Assembly: GCF_032362555.1 (NCBI RefSeq)
Contig: NC_083512.1
Span: 2,220,001-2,284,000 of the forward strand
DNA: 64,000 nucleotides
From: Amyelois transitella
Taxonomy: Eukaryota; Arthropoda; Insecta; Lepidoptera; Pyralidae
Reading direction: 5' to 3'
A model generated the notes under the pieces. That model saw only the letters and a program-made list of their open reading frames with translations, was not told the origin of the DNA and ran no database searches. The position numbers and the translations under genes were made by a program. Below, one piece after another: positions 1 to 12,300 of the stretch (positions are counted from its first letter, which is position 1; every line of letters begins with the position of its first letter).

Positions 1-1196
1 ATCAAAATATCGTAAATCATGATTTACTGCAGCTTTACTAGTTTTCCAAGGCTTTTCAAATATTCGCGGCAAAATTTTTTTTTTATCCGAAACCAAATTG
101 TATCGAGGATAAAGCACTACAAACAATTAAAGCATAAAATAGTTATATCTCTTCCAACAGGAAAGTATTAACAGGTTGCTAGCCCATCGCCTAAAAGAAT
201 AATTCCAAGTTTATTAGTATTTCCATTGATTAATTTAACATTCATGAAAATCTACCGGGAATCACACGGCACTGCGACGTGTAACATTGTATCTATGACA
301 ATTTTGGGAGTCCCTCAAGGGTAAATGTTCGGTCCTTCTTGTATTATATACCGACAAATTAAAATGAATAAATATGTTACATTTTTACTAATTGTAAAAG
401 TCAAGCTTTTGCCTAGATCTGTCGAACATAATACGAATAGTAATTAATAGTAACTCTATTATTTAATGAATTATGTCAATCTGATAAACTATTCTAACTT
501 CATGATAACTACTTATTCAAGAAGTTTGTTCAAAGATTATTTTCAAAGATTATTCAGCTAAGCTCATTTAAAGCTGCACTATCAGGAAGCTGGCTAAAGC
601 CACGGGCTCTTTCCAGACATTATCTTTTATTTTTAGATGTATTACCGATTAAAGGTAAAGCTGTCTAATTATATGGTATACATATTGGCGGTGTAGTGGC
701 TAGTAGCATAGAATTATTTAATAGTAATAGGTCTATACCTAAATTGATTTCATAAATGAGTTTTAATTATTTTCAAGAGGTAGGTACAGGTATAATACCT
801 ACTTGAGTCAATTCGACGTCAGCATCACGATAAAGATTTTAATTCTATTTGATTTAACTACCTATTTAAAAATATCCTAGCAAGGAGCTACGTTTTAATA
901 AGTCATTGAATCACTAACTTTGACAAAAACTGTAGTTGGCTGAAAAATCAATGCTAATGATATAATTTTTAATTACAAAAGTTGTTATTCTGAAAAAAAA
1001 ATTTAGATATTAATTATTTGTAATCACGATTTTTTTTTATCGACATGACCACTGACTTAAAGAAAAAAGCATAAACCAGAAAAATCTTAACAGGGTGATT
1101 TTTTATTCGTTAAAGAAATTCTTACAGCATGTTTGGACTATGAAGAATCAATAGCGTCTTGGAGGAAAAATAAAAAATCTCATCTCCGCTTTGCAG
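1..1196. other. No exon found; intron or upstream flank
   Basis: AT-rich sequence. The first supported exon begins at 1197 in phase 1, so it needs an upstream exon, but none with the expected second-half signature (G-D-L ... L-F-Y) is visible here. The only recognisable content is a partial dispersed repeat at about 165-281. Confidence 0.6.
165..281 (-). repeat. Partial copy of the ~270 bp (TATG)n-tailed dispersed family
   Basis: It carries the family's central block (caggttgctagcccatcgcc) and its head (ccgggaatcacacggcac), with the part between them decayed. Confidence 0.6.
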
Positions 1197-2416
1197 ATGC
1201 AAGGAGTTGCGTCACATGTGACAAGGTACTCGAAGAGTTGGAGAAAATCGACGACGACACCGACACGTTTGGCGTCGACTTCGTGAAGATCAACGACAAG
1301 AGGCTCGCTAAACAGTATGGCATCACGAAATTCCCCGCCCTCACGTACTTCCGTGAGAAGGAACCGATTATTTACGAAGGTAATATCATACACACATATA
1401 ACATTAATATAAAATTTCTTGGAGAGTGTCTAGAAACTCTTTTCACGATCCCTGTTTACCTCTATTTAGATACTATATTACCACAAGCTCGCTGGTACAC
1501 TAAACCAGATTTGTCCTCTCTTTAGGACGGCTCCGATTTGATCAAGGTGCGTTCGCTAACACCCTCCATCGTTACCATTTATAATCGCCTCTCTTTTGAG
1601 GTTTTCGAATAGACTCTCATGAGGTAAAACTAGTTTTGCCTTTTTCGCCTCTGCAACAACTTATGCATATTTTTGAATTATAGCGACTTCGATAAAAAAG
1701 AATCTTCTAGATAATTTACGAATTTGGCTCATTTAGAGCCAAATATAATATACTTATCTATTTTATTTTATAAAAGAAAAAAATTCCGTAGTTAAATTAA
1801 CTACTATTAGTATTTATTAATTAGGGAAACACTTTTTTTTCTAAGTTAGTAAACGCTTCTAATCATTCTTACGAACCTGTCTGACAATAATCGAATGATC
1901 TTTTAAATTTAGTTATCGCCTGTTATTAATCGGAAATTCAGAAAAGTAATATTTGTGCTTATCGCTAAAAAATAGTAACTTTTCTTTAATTTTAGGCAAA
2001 TATACATAATAACACCCTATAGAACTAAAATCTACTGGCACTGTAAAAGAGTTCTTACATGGAATACTTAATTGGCCAAAAAGTATTGGCATTTATTTTA
2101 AGTAACAAACACAGTATATGTACCTTACTATATGTTTGATCCATGAACTTCACGCAACATTTTGGCATGATCATGATGCTAAAATAAATTATAATGAAGA
2201 ACATCTCTTTCAAAAGACCTGATAATAAAATGTGCAAGGAAAGTCTGATTTTAATTGATCTACCTATTATTTTAGGAGATCTCATGGACGAAGAAAGTGT
2301 CCTGGATTTCTTGACGAGTTTAGAGTCAATGGACCTTCCTGATCGGATTGAGGAAGTCAACCAGAAGATCCTTTCTAAAATCATCGAGGATACCAACTAC
2401 GTCGCCGTCCTCTTCT
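1197..2416 (+). CDS. Thioredoxin module 1 (exons 1197-1379 and 2276-2416), CVTC
   Basis: The acceptor tttgcag ends at 1196 and the exon continues Y-A-R-S-C-V-T-C-D-K-V-L-E-E-L-E. The cis-proline strand is K-F-P-A-L-T-Y-F. The first exon ends in phase 1 after Y-E (donor gtaata). The second begins G-D-L-M-D-E-E and ends V-A-V-L-F-Y across the donor gtgagt. The active-site cysteine pair is retained. Confidence 0.88.
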
Positions 2417-5400
2417 GTGAGTATCAATACACCTTTATGTGTTTTCTCTTCATAGATTTTCTCGGCTATTGTGATAAGTTACGCCAAAATTTCTCAACTA
2501 ACATCAGCCTTCGGGCGTGTAAATTCTTTTCATATAGAACTGTCAAGTTTATCTTCAACAGGTGTAGAAATGATATCTATTGCCTTTACTTCTCGTAAAT
2601 AATAAAGGTTGTAGAGCTGTCTGTACATTGTGCTGTTTGTTTGACTGTGTTTTTGACGTAGGTCCTGATCACAAAAGTTGCGGCCCTTCAAACAGTAAGT
2701 AAGATTCACAGCTGGCGGCATGCTCCTCTTAATGTCGATTTCGCTATACTCTTCAAGCTTGTAGTATGTAGAATAGATTTTGTTTATTTAATTTAATGTT
2801 ACACTTGCTCGACCTACCAATGTTAATATCCATATCCCAGTCAAGAATTGATATGGTTATTAACATTGGTAGGTATATCTATTTTAACGCGTATATTCAA
2901 ATGAACAATCGGTGATGAATTTGGCAAATTAGATATCTGGCACGGATAGGTACAACATATCCGATTAACATGACTCATGTGACATGCATCAATAATGAAA
3001 GCAAATATAGGTATATCTTTTATTTCTGAATCATTAAGAAACTTGTCATTACTTATGACAAGCTTAGATTTACTTATTTTTATCTCAGTAATAAGTTAGT
3101 CTTAATTTTCACTTTAGCGGTTGAACTTTAGTTAATTGTAGCGAAATCTTCGAGTTTGTCTGTCAGTTAGGGAAAGCCAGAATCAAAAACGCGTTTGCAT
3201 TATCGGGCCGTGAGCGCGAGCTATTTTGGCCGCGCTATTTACGTCTCGGCAGCAGGCTGGGATTGACGGACTGACCTGTCACGGCTCCTACGTCAACCAT
3301 ACATTCTCAGTCCTAAACGATAGCAAAATGTCTATTCAGAACACCTTTTATAATTACTAAATCATTTAGATTTCCAGAGAAAAGATAAACATCCTGGAGA
3401 TCATTTTGTGTTCTTATTAAGTTGACCTTGACCTAAATGTCTGGTATAATGGAAGTTTACTGCGCAAAGAACAGCATGATGTCATTAAAATAAAACTTTG
3501 TTTAGGCTTCCTTTAGACGTCTTTATGGATAATAAACCTTTGAAATGTTATAACATTCTCATAGATTCCGTAGAATCATAGAATAGAACCCTGTTCAACA
3601 TAAAAGTGTTTTAGTAAAACCATTGTGATAATATTATAAGCCCCAAAATCAAAGATAATATAAATTGAGGTTCCGAATTGTTTTCGTTTTTAAGTGAACT
3701 TCATTATTTAAATGTTTGATATGCAACACGAAGTAGACCCTGCTTTTTAATATAGCTACTAGTATTTGACTTCGCATTGCGAAGAATTTATTGCACACAC
3801 AAATGAATTTGCTACAAATAAATGATAGGTCACATTCCAACCATAATATGAAAATGCACGACACAGCTTTATTGACACACACAGTTAACTTTTCTTAACT
3901 CGAACAAACCACCTAAGCGCTGCATTTGTTTAACTGCACCGCTTCGTTTCTAGAAGCATGATATAAGCACATTAAAACACAAATACAAGACACATGAATT
4001 TTAGATCTAGACATTGAAATATTTGATTTAAATTTTGCAGACAAGCCTGAATGTAAAAAGTGCGCAAAGGCCCTCCAAGAGTTGGAAAACATTGACGATG
4101 AAGCAGACCAACTTGGGATTGGTTTTGTTAAGATCCACGATGAGGAACTAGCCGAAGAGTATAGTCTTGGAGAACTGCCAAGGCTGGTGTACTACAGGCA
4201 TCAAATACCTATTATCTATGAAAGTACGTGAGTCATTTTACGGTTACTAACGTCGAATTACGAAAGAACATAACGTGATTGAGTCGTGATCTGTTTGTTA
4301 TAAACCCTTATATATTAATTATTTTTTTTGAAAAATCCTTAGATTTGAAGTAAATTTACGTAAAGTTTTAATAATGCCACATTTCATTATTCAATATTTC
4401 AAGAAATTAATAATTATGTAGTTAAAGACTTTTATACAATTTGTGATTGGCAAATTGCCTCAAAGCAAACTTCGAATAAACTTATAGCAAATGTTTACAG
4501 TTATGTCATTAATATTGAATGGGTATCGTAAAACTTTACAGGCGAGTTGAGTAGAGAGGAGGACGTGCTGGAGTGGCTCATTGCCAACAAGTCCACCGGC
4601 GACGAGGAGGATGTCATCGAAGACGTCACCGCCAAGACCTTGAACACCCTCATAGGGAATGTCGATAACCTTGTCGTCTTGTTCTGTGAGTTTCTTTTTT
4701 TAAGGTTTTATAAATAGGTAGAGGAGCAGCTTACAAAAATTAAGTGTAATTATTTGTTATGATTAATAATTTTAATTCACTATACTTACGCAAAGAAGTT
4801 TTCAATTTACTGCTTCTTATTATGACTACAATGTGATCAAAGATACCAAAACCAGATTTCGAATGGAATTAAAAATACTTCAGCATATTTTTCGTTAATA
4901 GATTATGTAACATCTAAATGTTTACATTTCAGACGATCACGGTGAAGATGATTCCATGACTGTGCTTGCTGAGCTCGAGAAGATAGACGATGACTGTGAT
5001 CGTCACGGCATCCAATTCGTCAAGATCGATGATGAGAAAGCCGCTGATGCTTTCGGCATTGACAGCCTACCATCCATCGTCTACTTTGAAAAACAGATCC
5101 CTAACGTTTACGACGGTGAGATTATTTCTGCAACACATAAACATCTGGCGATATTTACTTTGTAAAGAGGTTTATTACTTGCCTGATCAACGTGCGCTAT
5201 TTTCAGGTGATCTTGAAAATGAAGAAGAGATCTTAGAGTGGCTCGTCGCGCAGTTGGAGAAAGATGAAATTGAAGATGTTACCGATGAAATGTTAGACCG
5301 TCTGATCAAAGATGGAAAAACTGTTGCTGTTCTTTTTTGTACGTTTTAATTTCCACGATTTATGCCAAATGATGATAATCAATTGATAAATATGCATAAT

Positions 5401-8400
5401 TTAAACTTTTTGTTGTTACAGATGACAATAACGACCGTAAATCACAAAAAGTTTTGAATGAACTGGAGAACATTGATGATGAGTGTGATCAACTAGGCAT
5501 TGCGTTTGTAAAGATTGATAATGATGAAGAAGCGAAGGAATATGGAATTGAGAAAGTACCAACATTATTATACTTTGAGAAAGGTATTCCTACCTACTAC
5601 GAAGGTAATTTGGAGGAAGAAGAGAAAGTTCTTGCTTGGCTCAGACATCAGACTGAAAGTGATGAAATCGAAGACATAACTGATGAAATGCTAGATCTCA
5701 TCATAGAAAAAATGCCATATGTTGCCGTACTGTTCTGTAAGTATTTTTTGACATTTTAAATCTTCCTTAACAATGAAAAATCTGTTTGAAACAATGCCAA
5801 GGTTGTTCAAATAACCTCATCACGGCAGAATTTCAATTATTGTAGGGATTGTTATCTAATGTATACTATTATCTCAAGAACTGACATATAAATGAAATAC
5901 AGTCTTTCGAATATATTTCAGACGACAAGGACCAGAAAAAGAGCCAGAAAATTTTAGCTGAACTGGAAAATATTGACGATGAATGCGATCAGAATGATAT
6001 TGCTTTTGTCAAAATTGATGATGACAAAGAGGCTAAGGAATATGGTATTGAGTCGATACCAACTATGGTGTTCTTTGAAAAAGGTATTCCTCACATCTAT
6101 GAAGGAGACTTAATGAAAGAAGACGAATTACTTGGCTGGTTATTGCATCAGAAACGCCATAGTGAAATACCAGAAGTAACTGATGAGATGATGGACAAGC
6201 TTATAGAAAATACACCTTACCTAGCTGTTATCTTCTGTAAGTACTTTTTATCATTTACATTTAAATATTTGAAATAATAATTTAAAAAAATAGTTAACCC
6301 TTTTATTTATTTGAATTTCAGACGACAAAGAAGATAAACAAGATATTAGAATTCTAAATGAGCTTGAAAACATCGATGATGAATTGGAAAAGGAAGGTAT
6401 TGTTATTGTGAGAATGGACAACGAAGATGAAGCAAAACAGTTCGGTATTGACCACCTTCCTACTTTAGTCTATTTTGAAGAAAATATCCCAGCTATTTAT
6501 GAAGGAGATCTTATGAATGAAGACGAAGTACTGGAATGGCTCATAGAACAAAAGAACAGTGCGACAATTGAAGAAGTTACCGATGAAATCTTGACTGATC
6601 TTATTGAAGAACATGAATATGTGGTTGTTTATTTTAGTACGTATTTTTTCAATTAAACTGTTTTAAACAAATTTACATGGCTTAAATTTTGCATTTTATA
6701 TATTTTTTTTTCGATTAAAGGTGGAAAATGCGAAGAAGGTGAAGAATGTGACAACATCTTAGACGAACTTGAGAATATTGACGATGAACTTGATGAAACT
6801 GGTATCATCTTTGTCACCACAGAAGATATGTCCCTCGCAAAGAAATATGGAATCAAAACCTTCCCTACTCTTGTTTTCTTTAGAAACAAAGATCCTCTTA
6901 TTTATAAAGGTATTGTTAACATACATTTTTAAAGCTTTGTTTCTCGAATAATTAAAATAATTTCATAAAACATTTATATTATGTAATGTTTGTTTTAGGT
7001 GACATCGAGGATGAAGATGAGGTTCTATCCTGGTTAACAGATGAAGATACTCTTGAAATTCCTGGAAAAATTGAAGAAGTTAACTCCAAGATGTTGGAAA
7101 AGATTTTGGAAGAAAATGACCATGTTGTTGTCTTCTTCTGTAAGTATAAACGAACGTTTATTTTAAAAAAATCAATTGTTATTCAGTAATGGGTATTGGG
7201 TAAGCACCAAAGTTTTAACTAAAATATTTTTTGTTTTATATTAACAGATAAAGAAGGAGACAAAAAGTCCCAAAAGATATTAAGTGAGCTGGAAAATATT
7301 GATGACGAATGTGAAGAGAAGGATATCGATTTTGTCAAAACATCTGATGAAGGCATAGACAAGGAATATGATCTTCCTGATCTACCAGCTTTAGCTTTCT
7401 ATAGACACAAATTTCGCACTATTTACGAAGGTGATTTAATGTATGAAGAAGCTATATTGAAATGGGTTCTAGATCTTCTTGACACTCAACCAGATGTTAT
7501 AGAAAATGTAGATAGGAAAACGCTAAAAGATCTAATTGAAGACGTTGAACATCTTGCAGTATTTTTCTGTAAGTATTAAATTATTTATTTATTTATTATT
7601 TATTTAGATCTATGACACTTTTAACCTAACGATGCGACAGAGTTTGAATGTCCAGCGGCATAATTCATCGTTAAATATACACAGATATGGGCAACAATAA
7701 GTCTGTAACTGCTACACGGAACAAAAAGCAGCTCTTCTGTGTATTTTTTACTCCACAAGTATATGTTTGATTCCACATGGAGACAACTGATTGCAATTTT
7801 ATATAACTGTATAATTTGTTTAGAGTATTGACTTAATTATAAATAATAATGTCAATAATCATTTGTTACAGATAGCGATGATTGTGACACTTGCGACGAT
7901 ATTCTTGAAGAACTGGAGACCATCGATGACGACACAGATAAACATGGGATTCAATTTGTAAAGTCCAAGGATTCTAAACTGGCCTCCGATATCGGTATTT
8001 TCAGCTTTCCAGCATTGGTATATTATGAGACTGGAGTTCCAATCATGTACGACGGTAAGTAACAATGTGCCTGAATTTCTTTATAAAAAAATATAAATTT
8101 TGCAGGAACATAATATCTATAAAGAAAAAAAGGAACAAAAAATAATAGTTAAATAAAGATCTATTTGTAAGTGACCTGATACTGTTTTTCAAATTTCAAT
8201 ACACACAATGCATTTTATGAAACCGTCATTCATAATATTTTTTTCTAGCCCTGCACCAATCTATGTGAAGGATGATACTGTACATTTAGTTGTTCATAAA
8301 ATTATCTAACTCTTTATTACGTTTATAGGTGACTTAAAGAACGAAAATAAGGTTCTCCAGTGGCTTGTAGATCAAAAAAGTAAGAATCCACATCCATTTA

Positions 8401-9174
8401 AAAAAACTTTCTTTTGAAAAATACATATTATTTTAAGGCCACAGAAAAATGTATTACTTATAAAATTATAGCAATAAATTCTTGTATTACGTGCATGACA
8501 TCATTCTTGAATCTCTTTATGAAGTTTACTTGTTTACGCCTTATATGCTGGATGTTTGAGCTATGTCATTTTGCATGACAGTTACTAATGCCTGCAGGTG
8601 AAGATAGACACCGAAAAGCCACTAAAGCTAATACTAAATCCAAGGCCAGTGCAGATGGTGATAAAAAAGCCTCGGGGTTTCCAAGAACAAAACATGGAGT
8701 AGAAAATCATAAGGATGCCGAAAGCAATGAAAGGAAAAATAGGATAACATCAAAAGTAAAAGAAACGAGTGAAGGAAGAACTAGTGCAAATCTACGAAAG
8801 ATAAAAAGCATAAAAGAAGATGATGATGACGACGATGACGATGACGATGAAGATGATGACGACGACGACGACGACGACGACGATGATGATGATGACGACG
8901 ATGATGATGACGATGATGACGACGATGACGATGATGACGATGACGATGACGATGATGATGAAGACGACGACGATGACAATGACAATATTATCAAAGGTGA
9001 GAAATATAAAACGTCTAAATCTAAAGTGAAACCCAAAAACATTGGCCAAGCTACTTGGAAATCAATTGGAGGTTTAAAAATAAGATACCCGGGAAATAAA
9101 TTAGGAAGCAATGTTGTAAAATCTAAAAATAACAAAAAAGACATTGACGATGACAATGACGATGAGGACGATGA

Positions 9175-9207
<33 letters not shown>

Positions 9208-9235
9208 TGATGACGACGACGATGACGACGATGAT

Positions 9236-9302
<67 letters not shown>

Positions 9303-12300
9303 ACGACGATGACAACGATAAAGACGATGACGACGAAGATGATAATGACGCGTCTTCAAAATTAAAAAAGATATCGAAAAATTCTGCTAGTAGAGCTACT
9401 TGGAAAACAGTTGGAGGGTTGAAAATTAGGTATCCTGGTAATAAATTGGGCAAAAAATCAATAAAAAACCGTAAAGATGATGACGAGGAAGACGATGACC
9501 AGGACGATGACGAGAATGACGATGATGATGATGAGGACGATGATGATGATGATGACGATAATGACAACAAAGATGATGATGATGATGAAGGCGACAAAAA
9601 AGAAAAAAACAAAAGAAGAAAAGCAGGAAACAGGGTGGGTAGTAAAGTTCGTTATAAATCAGATGATGACGACGACAATGATGATGATGACGAAGACGAT
9701 GATGATGATGACGATGATGACGACGATGATGATATAGGTTTTTTTGGTAGAATAAAGCAAATGTTCACAGGTAATACGTAGCGTTGATCGTCCCTAGAGG
9801 TGACCCTGCACGGAGGCACGGATCCAGTACCCAAGTCACACATCTGCATGGTCGAACGGAATCCGCATGGGTCCTTATTCTTAAGCTGTCGCCTGCAGTC
9901 ATTCGCGAACGCTTTCCAGATTAAACTTTTTCAATCTTATACTTACTAACAATTCATCTAGAATTAATAGCGCATAACAAACAAGCGCATAAATATAAAT
10001 ATGCACAGTTTTAACTAGCAGTTGACTAAAATCATTGTAATTTAATTAATACGGGTATAAACAACAGCTTTTTACTGACTGCAGGCGATCGCTGTTTCTA
10101 CATTGGATTGGGGGCGAAACCGGCTGTCCCAAAAATGACTTACGAACCATACCAGTGCTGTCCCACTAAAGTTCAAAGTCCAACCAAAGTAGCCAAGGCC
10201 ACGCCGACAAAAGTAACACCCAAGAAACTAGAAAAGGAGAAAAAGCGACCGGAGCCAGAGAAAGCGAGCAAGGGCAAGAACAAGGCGTTAACCAAGCCCG
10301 AAAAGGCGTCCAAAGGAAAAAAAGGTTTATTCGATGAAAATATTTGGTGGTGGTAAATTTTTATCTAGAGTTATTTAGAATCTGCTATAATATTGAAACA
10401 GATATTAATGTAAGTCAATGCGGCGTGCACGCGTGGCATCAAGTGGACACGAATGTATAATTTGTCGGTCGTTTACAATCCTTGTTGAATCTGATTTTAC
10501 CTTTTCTAATAAAATTTAGTTGATCTAACGTTGCATCGAGTTATCACTGCCATTAACAATGCTAGCTTCCACCTCGTGTAATGTCGTGTCCCTTGATCCC
10601 TGCAAGCACTTAACAGGGTTGAATGTTGTAACATGTCGCATACGAATTGTATCTGCACAGTCTTCTTTGATCACACTACAAATTAAATTTTTCGGACGTG
10701 TAGATACAGTTCACATAAATTCATCCTTTAAAACTATTGTTTTAATTATCAAGAACATGAAAAACTAAATATTGGAATATTTAGTGACATAATAACTACA
10801 GATGTACAAATTGTTGAATTCATTGTAAATTCGATTCCAATATTTAGATTTAAGAAGTGAGAACCAACAACTAAAAGGCATTTTTGATTGTATTTTGCCG
10901 TGCCATCTTGAAAGACTTATTGTTGTAAGGATTTCATGTTCATATAGAATTCTAGTCTTCACGGAATCTCATTAATTTGTTAATCATTTGACAAATAATT
11001 ATTTATTATATTTTACTTCCTATTATTTAAACTGTTAATACTTACTTGTCTCGTAAATACGCAATGAATTAGTATAACTTATATTTTTCACATTTTACAT
11101 AAAAACGCAATGCCAGTTTTTTTAAATCAAATGTTCAGAGAAGAAATTATCAACAATCATTAATTTGAATCACATAATTTCTCCAGTTATTTATCAAAGA
11201 AATAAATTAGTCCGGTCGATTTTGGTCATAAATCTCTAAATATAAAAATCTTTTCGGCTAAGGAATATCAGCCAATGATCAGAATGGATTAGACTGATTT
11301 TTATAACGACAGTGCTGGCTTTGTGTGACATTATGTCGATATGTAAGTTGTATTGTTTGGCCGAAAATTTGCATGGATGTTAATTTATATTGTAACGTTT
11401 AATTGTTGAGTCGGCGCTGGATATTTTGTTAAATAAATACAATTTCTATTATGTTTATACTTATTATTACACGAATGATGTCAGCATGGTATTATCATAG
11501 TTGTCCGCGCATGTCATTCTTGGATGCGAACTGGTGAGTTTAAAAATGGATGTGGTTTCTTTTCAAATACTTTTGTACATAGGAATTTCAGCATGAAGTA
11601 ACTGTGGAAATATTTTAGGAAATCTATTGGATGAGTCTGAAGTTCTGGACTGGATGGTGAAACAAAAGGAAGATGAAAGCATCGAAGAAATAGATAGAGA
11701 CACGCTGTTCAAGTATATTGAAACGAAAGAATTTTTAGCAGTGGTATTTTGTGAGTATTCATTGAAAAAGTCTGTAAAATTTATATGATAAAAATAATAT
11801 TAACCAACATTAATGTTTTAGATAAAGATGATGATCCCAGAAGTCCAAGAGTACTACGACATGCAGAGTTGATTGACGATGAAGCAGCAGAATATGGCAT
11901 AAAGATGGTCAAATGTAGTGATCGCCTAATGGCCAAGAAGTATGGTTTTCGAAATCCGCCAGGCATAACGTATTTCAGAAAAGGAAAATATATTAATTAC
12001 GATGGCGATATAGACGATGAGGAAGAAATATTGGATTGGTTGACAAATCCGGAAAATATGGAGTTAACAGATCACATAGAAAAAGTAAACAAAAAAATGT
12101 TTCAGAAAATAAGGCAGACATCGGATTATGTCGCAGTATTCTTTTGTGAGTTCTTTGTATTTTTGTTTCCATATATTTACAAAAGATGTAGTCATGCTGA
12201 CATGTAAAATTTGAATTCTCATAGCTTATGTCCTTCTCAAAACCAACAAAAATAGCTACTCGTATTAAGCAAAAACTACGAGTTCCAATAATATAATATA

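Noticed and set aside
1133..1525. Reading module 1 from upstream of 1197 and through 1380 as one exon
   Set aside because: Alignment with other modules places the acceptor at 1196 and the donor at 1379/1380. The extra residues do not match the module pattern.
8588..8597. ATG at 8588 as the start of a separate poly-Asp protein
   Set aside because: It lies within the acceptor region (ctgcag at 8597), and phase 1 links the exon to 8329-8379.
8707..9612. Long antisense frames of poly-Ser, poly-Ile/Val and poly-Met/Thr across the Asp tract
   Set aside because: They are the other readings of GAT/GAC repeats. The + strand frame alone joins by splice phase to the thioredoxin modules.
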